A DNA stretch of 64,000 bases from Ruminococcus flavefaciens ND2009 (GTDB taxonomy: Bacteria > Bacillota > Clostridia > Oscillospirales > Ruminococcaceae), in assembly GCF_000621785.1 (NCBI RefSeq), contig NZ_KK211347.1, positions 248,001 through 312,000 of the forward strand. Direction: 5' to 3'. A model generated the notes under the pieces. The model saw only the letters and a program-made list of their open reading frames with translations, had not been told where the DNA came from and did not search any database. Numbering within the stretch: position 1 is the first letter of the stretch; each line of letters starts with the position of its first letter. Below are positions 47,649 through 55,921 of this stretch, one piece after another. The position numbers and the translations under genes are program-made.

Positions 47649-50000
47649 TCACTCGGTTATGAGCTCGCGGACCTCTATGCGCTTTATCTTTCCGGACGCA
47701 AGGTATGCCACGGCGAAGAAGCTGAGGCATATCACTGCGGCAGGCATAAGCAGAACCGCAGGTGTCAGGCAGGCTTTAAAGTCGGTAAGTCCCACTATCT
47801 TCATCATGAAGCTTATCATCTTTCTTGCCCACAGTGCGCTGAATATCTCTCCGACTACAGTTCCTGCAAGAGCGACTGCGGCAAATCTGACGGCGAACTG
47901 TCTGCGCAGGGAGCCTGCGGTGAAGCCCATTGCCTTGAATATGCCGATGTCTGTGCGCTCCTTTATAAAGGCACGGCGGCTGACCATGACTACTACCACG
48001 GCTGCGAAAATGGTTATAACGGCGTACATGGCGTAGGTCACTGAGTTCATGAGCACGGAGACTATGGTCCTGTAGGTGCTGAGGGAGTTGTTCTCAACAT
48101 ATTCGCTGGCAGAAAGCCTGTCTCCGAAGCGGTCGTTGAGCATATTTATCATGTCATCAAGCTTTGAGTCATCGCTGAGACTTATCTGAGCCTCCTGAAT
48201 ATCATTATAGCCCATTTTCTGCATACCTTCCTCTGTCATCATGGTGACGAGACCGAAATCGTACACCGACTGGAAGTAGCCTGTGACCACGAATTCCTCG
48301 CTTCTGTCCTGATAGCTGACCGTTACGGTATCGCCTATCTTCTTGCCTGTATCCTCGGAAACTCCTTTGGTGATGATGATCTCATTGTCGTATTTCGGAG
48401 CCCTGCCCTCCATGATGTCATAGTAGTCCTCGGTGCGGCGGAAGCTGTGTACGGGAGTGAATTCCCCGTCGATGACCATTCTGTGATAGGACATGGTATA
48501 GAGCTCCGCCTTTGGGTCTGTCTCTCTTGCGGCAGCCTCTATCTCGTCGGAGCTCTCCATAGTGAAGGCTCCTGTGCTTATGAGCTGCACCTGTCCCTTG
48601 GAGGTGCCGAAAAGCTTGTCGGGGTCAAGGTTTTCCACCAGCAGCATTATGCTTACCAGGAAGAAGACCAGAAGCACCACGATAAGGAATGTGCCAATAT
48701 AGCTTCTGCGCCTGGAGTTGAGCTGCCTCAGCGCCAGTGAAAGTGACAGGGGCTTCTGTCTTATTTTAGTATTGAGCCTGCTGTCGAAGTGTACCTCTGT
48801 CCTGCCGCCTGAGATAGCCCTGACAGGTGAGATCCTGTCCACCTTTCTTGTGGCAGTCACGATAAAGCCCAGACAGATGAGTATTATGGCAAGGCACATA
48901 ATTATGCACTTCCCGAAGGATACGCCGTTTCCCGTAAGGATACCCGTTACCCTCATCCACATTCTTATGAGTATACGGCAGGCGGGTATGGAGATCAGAA
49001 TGCCGAGTATGCTGCCTATGATAAGGGCAATGGTGTACTGGAAGACGTAGACCAGCCTTATCCTGCCCACGGTGAAGCCCTGGGACCTGAGTATGCCCAG
49101 GTCTGTGCTGTCCATTTCTATTGATGCGCTTATGCTGTTGTGCATGGTTATGAGAATGACCAGGAGCAGCATTATTGTAAAGGCAGCCATACCTCTTGTG
49201 CCCGTGTTGGAGTACATCTCGAAGAGGTCCATGATATGCTGGCGGCTTACTGCCCAGTTTGAGGAGTTGATGATACCGCTCTCGTTTATGAGGCTGCGCT
49301 TGAGCTCCGCGGCGCTTACGCCCTCTTCTCCGTGAATATATAGCTCGTCCTGGAGGATAAGGCGCTTCACATCGCTGTCAAGGTGGTCAAGCTCATGGCT
49401 GCACAGCCTTTCAAAGTCCTCTGCGGAGATGATACACTGATTATCCGCTATAGTTGTGGCACCGTGGACGGGGTCTTCATAGAAGCCCCTGACGATGAAA
49501 GTTTCCTCGGAGCCGCTGCTTGTGGTGAAGCTTATCTCAGCCCCCTTTTTCATCTCCTCCATGGCTTCCAGCTTGTAGGGGAGATATATGCCGCCGCTTT
49601 CGAGGTCGGTGTCCGCGGTGAAGCTGTCAAAGTCGCTGTTGAATACCTTTATTCCGTCATAAAAGCCCTTCAGCTGTATGGCGATATCCTGTTCCTTGCC
49701 GCCGACGACCGGCTTCTGATTGACTATCATAGAGGATTTCTGTGTGAAGCTTTTCACCTTCCTGTTTTTTCCGAGACTGTCAAGCATATCCTCCGTGAGC
49801 AGGTCATCATAGATAAAGACCGTCAGCTCTCCCACACCTGCCTCGTCAAGTGAGGAGGAAAGTGCGCTGCGGAGCTGGTCATCGTTGCTGACCGTGCCCG
49901 AAAAGGTAAAGGTAATGAGCGCCATGAGCAGTATGATACCGCTGAAAGCGCCCTTGCCGCGCTTTATGTTTGCAAGTGTGAGCCTGATGATACTTTTCAT
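47649..50000 (-). CDS. FtsX-type ABC transporter permease (MacB/VncG-like)
   Basis: A 783-residue membrane protein: helix 1 at about 18-36, a large extracytoplasmic domain (38-255), three helices (265-395), a second extracytoplasmic region (about 450-640), and three final helices. The helix regions MHNSISASIEMDSTDLGILRSQGFTVGRIRLVY and AFIKERTDIGIFKAMGFTAGSLR are the two FtsX-domain repeats. Such permeases do not import; they export or transmit force, often giving resistance to cell-wall peptides or sensing them for a two-component system. It follows the ATPase gene by 9 bases and lies in an operon region with a histidine kinase and response regulator. Confidence 0.9.
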   Translation of the reverse strand: MKSIIRLTLANIKRGKGAFSGIILLMALITFTFSGTVSNDDQLRSALSSSLDEAGVGELTVFIYDDLLTEDMLDSLGKNRKVKSFTQKSSMIVNQKPVVGGKEQDIAIQLKGFYDGIKVFNSDFDSFTADTDLESGGIYLPYKLEAMEEMKKGAEISFTTSSGSEETFIVRGFYEDPVHGATTIADNQCIISAEDFERLCSHELDHLDSDVKRLILQDELYIHGEEGVSAAELKRSLINESGIINSSNWAVSRQHIMDLFEMYSNTGTRGMAAFTIMLLLVILITMHNSISASIEMDSTDLGILRSQGFTVGRIRLVYVFQYTIALIIGSILGILISIPACRILIRMWMRVTGILTGNGVSFGKCIIMCLAIILICLGFIVTATRKVDRISPVRAISGGRTEVHFDSRLNTKIRQKPLSLSLALRQLNSRRRSYIGTFLIVVLLVFFLVSIMLLVENLDPDKLFGTSKGQVQLISTGAFTMESSDEIEAAARETDPKAELYTMSYHRMVIDGEFTPVHSFRRTEDYYDIMEGRAPKYDNEIIITKGVSEDTGKKIGDTVTVSYQDRSEEFVVTGYFQSVYDFGLVTMMTEEGMQKMGYNDIQEAQISLSDDSKLDDMINMLNDRFGDRLSASEYVENNSLSTYRTIVSVLMNSVTYAMYAVITIFAAVVVVMVSRRAFIKERTDIGIFKAMGFTAGSLRRQFAVRFAAVALAGTVVGEIFSALWARKMISFMMKIVGLTDFKACLTPAVLLMPAAVICLSFFAVAYLASGKIKRIEVRELITE

Positions 50001-50009
50001 ATGCCCACC

Positions 50010-50771
50010 TCACCATTCCATGGAGCTGAGCCAGGCGCCGACTTGGGTCTCGCGGCTTTTTTCGCGGGCGGGGTCGTATTTTTCAAGCTCAAGGTCGCCG
50101 ATTATCTTTCCGTCTTCGATGTAGAGGATACGGGAGGCGCGGCAGGCGGCTCTCATATCGTGGGTGACCATGAGTATGCTCTGACCGCCCTTATTGAGCT
50201 CTGTCAGCAGGTCCAGCACCTCGGTGGTGTTTTTCCTGTTGAGGGCGCCTGTAGGCTCGTCCGCAAAGAGGAGCGCAGGCTCGTTTATGATGGCTCTTGC
50301 AATAGCGCAGCGCTGCTGCTCACCCCCCGAGCACTGGGAGGGGAGATGAGTCTTTATGTGGGATATGCCCATTTTCTCCAGAAGCTCCTCCGCTTTCTTA
50401 TCCGTGTCCGCAGCGGACCTGTTTTTGCTGAGATACCCGGGGACTGCGATATTCTCAAAGAGACTCAGATTGCTCACAAGGTGCATCTGCTGGAAGATAA
50501 AGCCGAAGTCTCCGTGACGGAGGGCAGAGAGCTTCTTTTCGCTGAGCTTTGCGATGTCGCTGCCGTTGTACATGACTGAGCCGGCTGTAGCTCTGTCCAT
50601 GCCGCTGAGGGCATAGAGGGTGGTGGACTTTCCCGAGCCCGAGGCTCCCATGATGACGGTGAAGTCTCCCTCATAAATATCCACGTCCATGCCCGTCAGG
50701 ATATGTACCTGTTCACCGTTATGTACGAAGCTCTTGCAGAGCCCCTTTGCCGAAAGAATAGTTTTTTTCAT
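50010..50771 (-). CDS. ABC transporter ATP-binding protein (MacB/LolD type)
   Basis: A 253-residue ATPase. Walker A MGASGSGKSTTLYALSG (about residues 39-55), QQMHLVSNLSLFENI (Q-loop region), signature SGGEQQRCAIARAI, Walker B LLFADEPTGAL and the His-switch VTHDMRA. All are typical of the LolD/MacB/FtsE-like class that pairs with FtsX permeases. ATG 50771 has AGGAG 8 bases upstream; the extension to 50816 would overlap the promoter. Expression likely depends on the response regulator through repeats at 50821-50837. Confidence 0.94.
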   Translation of the reverse strand: MKKTILSAKGLCKSFVHNGEQVHILTGMDVDIYEGDFTVIMGASGSGKSTTLYALSGMDRATAGSVMYNGSDIAKLSEKKLSALRHGDFGFIFQQMHLVSNLSLFENIAVPGYLSKNRSAADTDKKAEELLEKMGISHIKTHLPSQCSGGEQQRCAIARAIINEPALLFADEPTGALNRKNTTEVLDLLTELNKGGQSILMVTHDMRAACRASRILYIEDGKIIGDLELEKYDPAREKSRETQVGAWLSSMEW

Positions 50772-50802
50772 AGTATAGCTCCTCTCTGTGGTGTCTGTAT
50801 CT

Positions 50803-50837
50803 ATTCTAACAGGCAAACCATTAAGAAATCCTTAAGA
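50803..50837 (-). promoter_or_regulatory. Candidate response-regulator operator and promoter for the ABC genes
   Basis: TTAAGA occurs at 50821-50826 and 50832-50837 (plus strand), exactly 11 bases apart, the half-site spacing of OmpR/PhoB regulators. Fourteen bases from its near edge is a minus-strand -10, TAGAAT (50808-50803), with no consensus -35. That fits activation by the bound regulator. It overlaps the stop codon of the kinase gene. Confidence 0.6.
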
Positions 50838-51965
50838 CTTTTCTTCGTCAACAGGAAGTGTCAGAGTCACCTGAAAGCCGCCACGGAGGTTTTCGGCGCG
50901 GACGCTTCCTCCCGACTGCTCTGCGATGTACTTCACTATGAAAAGACCGAGACCTGCGCCGCTTTCGCCGTCGGTGTTGCTGCCGCGGCAGAACTTCCCG
51001 AAGATGAATGGCATATCCTCATCGGGGATACCCTTTCCGTAGTCGTGGAAGCGTATGACTGCCTGACCGTCGGAGCACTCAGCGGTAATATCCAGCTCTG
51101 TGCCTGCGTACTTTGCGGCGTTGTTGATGAGGTTTTCTGCCGCCTGACGGAGCCTTTCGGGGTCTGCATAAATATTTATGGGGTATGAAGGCTTGTGGAA
51201 GTGCACTTTCCCGTCGGGCGAGATGTCAGCCACAGCCTTTTCCAGCAGCTCTCCCAGTTCAAGGTGCTGTGGAGACATTTTCAGCTTTCCCAGCTCTGTC
51301 AGGGAGTGGGTAAGCATATCCGAGGTAAGCTTCGATACCTCGTCGCATTTCCTTATTATGACCTCAGTGTATTTTGCGCACTTCTCGGGCGAGCTGCCTA
51401 TTCCCAGCTCCAGCGCCTCGGTATAGGCGCGGATAGAGGCTATGGGAGTCTTTATATCGTGGGACAGTGAAGCTATTACGGTCTTGTGGTTCTCGATAGC
51501 TTCCTTCTGGCAGGCGCGGGCTTTTCGTATCTCGCTGCGCATACTGTCGAAAGCCCAGGTGAACTTGCCGAAATAGTTGGTGCGCTGATATTCAAGAGGA
51601 ATGTCAAGGTCGCCCTTTGCCACATTCTCCGCAAAGTCTGAGAGCTTACGGAAGGGTCTTATCATGACGATACCGCAGTAAAGACTGACGCCGGCAAGAA
51701 AGGCAAGACTTATCCCGCCCATGAGGAGAATAGCGTTCTGACCGCTTTTCTCACGCTTTTCTGAGCGTATCTCCTGCCTGAGCTCCTTTGCCTTAGCGGC
51801 GGCGGAGTCGGTGTCGCCTTGCCTGCAAAGGTTCTCTATCTCGTTCAGGTCAACGGCGTAGCTGCCTGTATTGTCGGTGTTATCGGCGCTTTGTATGTAG
51901 GAAAAGCCGCTGACGGCGATGATGACTGCCGCAAACAGTATAACTGTATGGATAAGCTTTTTCAT
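50832..51965 (-). CDS. Sensor histidine kinase
   Basis: A 377-residue membrane kinase: helix 1 (about residues 5-22), an extracytoplasmic segment of only about 55 residues, helix 2 (about 80-103), HAMP-like IRPFRKLSDFAENVAKGDLDIPL, HisKA ASLSHDIKTPIASIRAYTEAL with phosphorylatable His168, and a HATPase domain (NLINNAAKYA, DYGKGIPDEDMPFIFGKF, GAGLGLFIVKYIAEQSGG). The kinase probably reads the state of the neighbouring FtsX-type transporter, as in VncRS/BceRS-like systems, since its sensor loop is small. Start overlaps the regulator stop by four bases (ATGA). Confidence 0.94.
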   Translation of the reverse strand: MKKLIHTVILFAAVIIAVSGFSYIQSADNTDNTGSYAVDLNEIENLCRQGDTDSAAAKAKELRQEIRSEKREKSGQNAILLMGGISLAFLAGVSLYCGIVMIRPFRKLSDFAENVAKGDLDIPLEYQRTNYFGKFTWAFDSMRSEIRKARACQKEAIENHKTVIASLSHDIKTPIASIRAYTEALELGIGSSPEKCAKYTEVIIRKCDEVSKLTSDMLTHSLTELGKLKMSPQHLELGELLEKAVADISPDGKVHFHKPSYPINIYADPERLRQAAENLINNAAKYAGTELDITAECSDGQAVIRFHDYGKGIPDEDMPFIFGKFCRGSNTDGESGAGLGLFIVKYIAEQSGGSVRAENLRGGFQVTLTLPVDEEKS

Positions 51966-52648
51966 TTGTCACCCTCCAGCATATAGCCCAGTCTCCAGAT
52001 AGTCTTTATGTATCTGGGGGCGGCAGGGTCGTCCTCAAGCTTTTCCCTGAGCCAGCGGATATGCACCGTCAGGGTGGAGGGCTCCACCTCGTAGAAGGCT
52101 CCCCAGACCTCTGAGAGCAGCTTTTCCTTTGGGACAGCGGTGTTCATGTTCCTGCACAGGTACGCCAGAAGGTCGAATTCGCGCTGTGCAAGGTCTATGT
52201 TGCTGCCGTTCTTGGTGACGGTCCTGTTGGCAGTATTCACCTCAACGCTGCCGAAGCGCATTACCTTGCCGCTGCCCTGACCGTAGGCGCGTCTGATGAG
52301 TGCATTCACACGGGAGAGCAGCTCCTTCATGGAGTAGGGCTTGGGGAGAAAGTCGTCGCCGCCTATATCAAAGCCTGTTATGCGGTCGTTCTCGGCAGTC
52401 CGCGCACTGGCGAATATGACGGGAACGTCCGACACCTCACGGAGCTGCCTGCATATCTCAAAGCCCGTGGAATCGGGAAGATTGATGTCCAGGAGTATGA
52501 GGTGGAAGCTCCTTTCCGAGAGCAGTGAGAAGGCTGTCTCTGCACTGTCGGCACATTCGGTCTCATAGCCGCAGCCCTCCAGCATCTCGGAGATTATAAA
52601 TGAAAGGTCACTGTCGTCATCGACGATAAGTATCCGTTTTTTGTCCAT
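51962..52648 (-). CDS. OmpR/PhoB-family response regulator
   Basis: A 228-residue regulator. The receiver domain (1-115) has RILIVDDDSDL, phosphoacceptor Asp in LILLDINLPDSTG (about residue 53) and the conserved Lys in FLPKPYSMKELL. The winged-helix DNA-binding domain (about 130-226) contains REFDLLAYLCRN, SEVWGAFYEVEPSTLTVHIRWLREKL and YIKTIWRLGYML. AGAGGTG lies 6 bases before ATG 52648. It probably activates the downstream ABC genes through TTAAGA repeats spaced 11 bases. Confidence 0.95.
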   Translation of the reverse strand: MDKKRILIVDDDSDLSFIISEMLEGCGYETECADSAETAFSLLSERSFHLILLDINLPDSTGFEICRQLREVSDVPVIFASARTAENDRITGFDIGGDDFLPKPYSMKELLSRVNALIRRAYGQGSGKVMRFGSVEVNTANRTVTKNGSNIDLAQREFDLLAYLCRNMNTAVPKEKLLSEVWGAFYEVEPSTLTVHIRWLREKLEDDPAAPRYIKTIWRLGYMLEGDK

Positions 52649-52684
52649 GTGTATCACCTCTGAGGGGAAAATAGTATCTATATA

Positions 52685-52713
52685 ATTATATACTAAAGCC
52701 GTAAAGCGGTCAA
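52685..52713 (-). promoter_or_regulatory. Promoter of the two-component genes
   Basis: On the minus strand: TTGACC (52713-52708), 17 bases, TATAAT (52690-52685). Confidence 0.78.
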
Positions 52714-52728
52714 GTCTGAGGGACTACG

Positions 52729-52757
52729 TTGACATTGGCAGGGACAGATGGTATAAT
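52729..52757 (+). promoter_or_regulatory. Consensus promoter of the YaiI-family gene
   Basis: TTGACA (52729-52734), 17 bases, TATAAT (52752-52757), divergent from the two-component promoter. Confidence 0.85.
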
Positions 52758-52783
52758 TAGCCTGAGCAGAGGAGGTAGGGCAG

Positions 52784-53221
52784 ATGAAGATTTTCATAGA
52801 CGCGGACGGCTGCCCCGTGGTGGACATAACTGTAAGAGCGGCAAAGAAGTACGGTGCGGAGTGCACCATAATATGCGACACAGCTCACTCTATCAACAGG
52901 GAGGGCGCAGAGACCATAATAGTGGACAAAGGGGCGGACAGCGCCGACCTTCGCCTTGTGAACCTTGTGGGAGCAGGCGACATCGCCGTTACCCAGGACT
53001 ACGGACTTGCCGCAATGTGCCTCAGCAGGCGCGCTATTGTCCTTGACCAGGACGGCAGGCTCTATACCGAGGAGAATATTTCGGGATTGCTGGAGTTCAG
53101 GGCGGTGTCGGCGAAGATACGCAGAAGCGGCGGACGCACCAAGGGCAAGGCAAAGCGCACTCCTCAGCAGGACAGGGATTTTGAAGCCGCTGTCACACGG
53201 CTTCTTGACGGTAACAGGTGA
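52784..53221 (+). CDS. YaiI/YqxD (DUF188) family protein, PIN-like fold
   Basis: A 145-residue cytoplasmic protein. Family marks: MKIFIDADGCPVV (acidic metal site), VDKGADSADLRLVNLVGAGDIAVTQDYGLA and the C-terminal RSGGRTKGKAKRTPQQDRDFEAAVTRLL. The fold is PIN-like and the acidic residues suggest a nuclease, but no activity is established for the family. GGAGG precedes ATG 52784. Own promoter and terminator. Confidence 0.94.
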   Translation: MKIFIDADGCPVVDITVRAAKKYGAECTIICDTAHSINREGAETIIVDKGADSADLRLVNLVGAGDIAVTQDYGLAAMCLSRRAIVLDQDGRLYTEENISGLLEFRAVSAKIRRSGGRTKGKAKRTPQQDRDFEAAVTRLLDGNR

Positions 53222-53234
53222 ATATGATGAAAAT

Positions 53235-53265
53235 GCCCCGAAGCGTTATCATGCCGCTTCGGGGC
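53235..53265. terminator. Bidirectional terminator
   Basis: GCCCCGAAGCG (53235-53245) / CGCTTCGGGGC (53255-53265), 9-base loop, between convergent genes. Confidence 0.85.
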
Positions 53266-53273
53266 AAAATGTA

Positions 53274-53813
53274 TTATTTCTGATACAGCTTCGGGATATG
53301 GTCGGGGACTATTGAGGTGAGATAGGCGGTAAATCGGTCAAAGCCCTCCTTGTCGAAGTCATCGCCTGTGCAGGCGATGACAAACTCGGTATCGTCATAG
53401 AAGCTGTACCAGCCTGTTTTGTGAAAGCCGTTCCGCAGATAGAAGCTCTGGCGGCGCAGGCGAATATCGTTATTTTCACAGCTGTCATCGGGGGCTTCAT
53501 ACTCTACTACTATCTGACAGCCGCGGTAGTATTCCCTAAGAAGCTTCAGCGCCCTGCTGCCGATACCGCGGGAACGCTCATCGGGAGCTATCGCAAAGTA
53601 GGCAAGGTATCGTATATTACGGTATTTCCGCACAGTAAAAAAGCCTTTTATACCGTCATCATCGTATATCCCAAGCATATCAAGATTTCCGTCCGCTCCC
53701 GAGGCGTACAGATCATCAAGGGAATTCCTCTCACATTCGGGGAAGGAGACTTCGTTTATCCTGTCCATGATCTCTTTGTCGGGAGAGGTCTTTTCAACGT
53801 ATCTGAGCTGCAT
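53274..53813 (-). CDS. GNAT-family N-acetyltransferase
   Basis: A 179-residue cytoplasmic acetyl-CoA-dependent transferase. The core motif A is YLAYFAIAPDERSRGIGSRALKLLREYY (about residues 69-96) with the acetyl-CoA loop RSRGIGS; motif B, RRQSFYLRNGFHKTG, follows. Substrate unknown. AGGTGATAA stands before the ATG. Own promoter (53846-53874, minus). Confidence 0.9.
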   Translation of the reverse strand: MQLRYVEKTSPDKEIMDRINEVSFPECERNSLDDLYASGADGNLDMLGIYDDDGIKGFFTVRKYRNIRYLAYFAIAPDERSRGIGSRALKLLREYYRGCQIVVEYEAPDDSCENNDIRLRRQSFYLRNGFHKTGWYSFYDDTEFVIACTGDDFDKEGFDRFTAYLTSIVPDHIPKLYQK

Positions 53814-53845
53814 TTTATCACCTGTTTCGTTATATATATGTGTTT

Positions 53846-53874
53846 ATTATATCATCTGCGGCAGATAAAGTCAA
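53846..53874 (-). promoter_or_regulatory. Promoter of the GNAT gene
   Basis: On the minus strand: TTGACT (53874-53869), 17 bases, TATAAT (53851-53846). Confidence 0.8.
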
Positions 53875-53888
53875 TTTTTCCGCACAGC

Positions 53889-53917
53889 TTGCCATAAGCA
53901 GGATTATGTGATATAAT
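53889..53917 (+). promoter_or_regulatory. Promoter of the SGNH hydrolase gene
   Basis: TTGCCA (53889-53894), 17 bases, TATAAT (53912-53917). Confidence 0.72.
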
Positions 53918-53938
53918 CGGAGTAAAGGAGTGAGTATC

Positions 53939-54979
53939 ATGCCATATTTCAGAAATAAAGGACGCAGGTCTTCAGACATATTCGGGAGGATAGCCGCAGC
54001 TGCAGCAGCACTGCTGACAGCGGTCTGCCTTTCCTCCTGTCAGATGACAGAGATACCCGAAAGGGAAGTGATACACGAGAAAGAGGTGCCGCCAGCCATG
54101 CTTTTTCTGGGAGACTCCATTGCCGCGGGCTATGGTCTGGACGGCTATTCTGCCGACGATTATTACCACTGCCCTTCATATTCAAATATCCTCAAAGACA
54201 GATACACCGAGGAGCTTGAAGGACAGTGCGGACACACAATGGTGAACAAGGCTGTGTCGGGCTATACATCTCAGGACTTCATAGACCAGCTCAGAAGCGG
54301 TGGACTTGACGAAGACCTTTCAGGCAGCGACGCGGTCATAGTCTCCATAGGCGGAAATGACCTTCTTGACATTATGCTGGGACTTTTCCAGAGCCTTGGT
54401 GTTGATGACAAGGGCAGCTTCAACTCTGACGGGCTTGACCTTTTCAGTGCGGCTTCACTGTTTTTCAGCATGGACAAGGACGTGGACGCAGCTCTGGAGC
54501 AGTTTGACAAGAACATGGATATAATTTCCCAAGAGATCCTTTCAAGGACAGAGGGACAGGTCTATTTCCAGACTCTCTACGATCCGCTGGAATACTACAC
54601 CGAGTTCAGCATGGTAACGGACTTCTCAGGGGAGAAGATAGGCAGGCTCAACAGTATCATAAAGTCCCATTCTGCCAGCGGCTACAAGGTAATAGACGTG
54701 GCTGCGAAGTTCAGTGGGAAAGCAGAAGAGCTGACTAATATCAGCGACCTTGATATACACCCCAACGCCGAGGGACATAAGGTCATTGCCGAGGCTGTTG
54801 ACAGGGCATTCCGTGAAACAGGCTTTACATATACAACAACTGAGCTCGGAGAGAAGCGGCTTACCGATGTGGGCAGAAGTGTCATTATCGGCAGCTCGGC
54901 AGGAGCCGTTGCGCTGCTGATAGCCATTACCGCAGCGGTCTGCATAATTGTCCGCAGAAAGAAGAAGGACACAGAATAA
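53939..54979 (+). CDS. Secreted SGNH/GDSL hydrolase with lipobox and C-terminal membrane helix
   Basis: A 346-residue exported esterase-like protein. The N-terminus (PYFRNKGRRSSDIFGRIAAAAA) leads to LSSC, a lipobox with Cys34. Hydrolase blocks are all present: block I LFLGDSIAAGYG (Ser nucleophile), block III VSIGGNDLLD, block V DLDIHPNAEGH (Asp/His). A single C-terminal helix, AGAVALLIAITAAVCII, is followed by RRKKKDTE, a stop-transfer pattern. It would sit outside the cell, anchored at both ends if the lipobox is used. It may deacetylate xylan or glycans. AAAGGAG is 8 bases before ATG 53939. Confidence 0.87.
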   Translation: MPYFRNKGRRSSDIFGRIAAAAAALLTAVCLSSCQMTEIPEREVIHEKEVPPAMLFLGDSIAAGYGLDGYSADDYYHCPSYSNILKDRYTEELEGQCGHTMVNKAVSGYTSQDFIDQLRSGGLDEDLSGSDAVIVSIGGNDLLDIMLGLFQSLGVDDKGSFNSDGLDLFSAASLFFSMDKDVDAALEQFDKNMDIISQEILSRTEGQVYFQTLYDPLEYYTEFSMVTDFSGEKIGRLNSIIKSHSASGYKVIDVAAKFSGKAEELTNISDLDIHPNAEGHKVIAEAVDRAFRETGFTYTTTELGEKRLTDVGRSVIIGSSAGAVALLIAITAAVCIIVRRKKKDTE

Positions 54980-55013
54980 TCAGGCGCTGCCTGACTATAA
55001 TTGCTGCTGATAT

Positions 55014-55046
55014 AAATCATAATTTTGCGGAGCAAAATTATGATTT
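55014..55046. repeat. 15-bp perfect inverted repeat, 3-base loop
   Basis: AAATCATAATTTTGC (55014-55028), GGA, GCAAAATTATGATTT (55032-55046). No T tail. It lies 34 bases after the SGNH gene and directly before a degenerate heptamer array. Confidence 0.75.
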
Positions 55047-55132
55047 GAGTAAGTAGTAAGTAGAAAGTAGTGAGTAGAAGCCGATACACTGAATAATACT
55101 ACTCTCTACTTACTACTCTCTACTCACTCAAA
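55047..55132. repeat. Degenerate GTAG-type short repeats in two facing arrays
   Basis: A run of GTAAGTAG/GAAAGTAG/GTGAGTAG units (about 55047-55078) is mirrored by CTACTCTCTACTTACTACTC units (about 55100-55130). The two arrays can fold on each other over about 30 pairs with few mismatches, with a loop of about 20 bases. Simple-repeat composition and mirror arrangement are unlike a terminator. Confidence 0.65.
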
Positions 55133-55147
55133 ATTTAACATTGCAGA

Positions 55148-55186
55148 CAAAAAAAGCCCCTGAGCGTTTTGTAACGTTCAGGGGCT
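55148..55186 (-). terminator. Rho-independent terminator of the pseudouridine synthase gene
   Basis: AGCCCCTGA-CGTT / AACG-TCAGGGGCT stem (55155-55186) with small bulges; on the minus strand it is followed by seven T. Confidence 0.85.
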
Positions 55187-55194
55187 GAAATTAT

Positions 55195-55788
55195 TTATTC
55201 GGTCAGCAGTTCAAGCTCCTGCTCGGTCAGCGGACGGAAGCTGCCCTCAGGGAGGGACGGGTCAAGAGACAGTCCTCCTATACTCTCCCTGCGGAGGTAG
55301 AATATGCGGCAGCCCACTGCCTCCAGCATCCGCTTTACCTCGTGCTTTTTGCCCTCGTGTATGGTAAGTGAGGCTGCAAATGCTGCACCCTCGGGATTTT
55401 TCATGTAGCGCTCACGCCTGTACTCCGGCATAAAATCCTCAAGGTCGGCTATGCGGTATTCCTTTATGAGCCTGAAAACGGCACTTCCCGTAATAAAGCC
55501 TGACATGGCTATGCCCTCACGGAGACGGGACTGCTTTTCGTCGTCCATTGAGCCGATGGCGTAGAAAAAATAGGTCTTGCTGACATGGCTTCGGGGCTGC
55601 ATTATTTTCTGGTCGAGGAAGCCGTCATCGGTCAGTATCAGCAGTCCGCAGGTATCCTTGTCAAGCCTTCCCACAGGGTGGAGCTTTTCCCTCAGCTCAT
55701 GGGGAAAATAGTCCATGACGGTCCTGTGTACCTCGTCGGAGCAGGCGGTGACGCAGCCCCGGGGCTTATTGAACATATAGTAAAGCAT
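55195..55788 (-). CDS. RsuA/RluB/RluE-family pseudouridine synthase lacking an S4 domain
   Basis: A 197-residue RNA-modifying enzyme converting uridine to pseudouridine in rRNA. It opens directly with YYMFNKPRGCVTACSDE, then the catalytic motif HPVGRLDKDTCGLLILTDDG with Asp43, KTYFFYAIG and EGKKHEVKRMLEAVGCRIFYLRR. The N-terminal S4 RNA-binding domain of RsuA/RluB is absent, as in RluE. Target position unknown. AAGGAG lies 7 bases before ATG 55788; the ATG five codons upstream would place the site inside the gene. Confidence 0.92.
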   Translation of the reverse strand: MLYYMFNKPRGCVTACSDEVHRTVMDYFPHELREKLHPVGRLDKDTCGLLILTDDGFLDQKIMQPRSHVSKTYFFYAIGSMDDEKQSRLREGIAMSGFITGSAVFRLIKEYRIADLEDFMPEYRRERYMKNPEGAAFAASLTIHEGKKHEVKRMLEAVGCRIFYLRRESIGGLSLDPSLPEGSFRPLTEQELELLTE

Positions 55789-55820
55789 AAATGCTCCTTT
55801 CATCGTTATCTCACAGGAAT

Positions 55821-55849
55821 ATTATACCATGGCTCCGAACGGCTTTCAA
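55821..55849 (-). promoter_or_regulatory. Promoter of the pseudouridine synthase gene
   Basis: On the minus strand: TTGAAA (55849-55844), 17 bases, TATAAT (55826-55821). Confidence 0.78.
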
Positions 55850-55862
55850 GTGCCGAAATCTA

Positions 55863-55891
55863 TTGCTATCCTTTCGACGCTGTGCTATAAT
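55863..55891 (+). promoter_or_regulatory. Promoter of the acetyltransferase unit
   Basis: TTGCTA (55863-55868), 17 bases, TATAAT (55886-55891). Confidence 0.72.
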
Positions 55892-55921
55892 TAATATATA
55901 ACGTACAAGGAGAGGATAACG

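Noticed and set aside
55047-55132. CRISPR array
   Set aside because: Units are 7-8 bases and degenerate with no spacers, and no cas genes are in the window.
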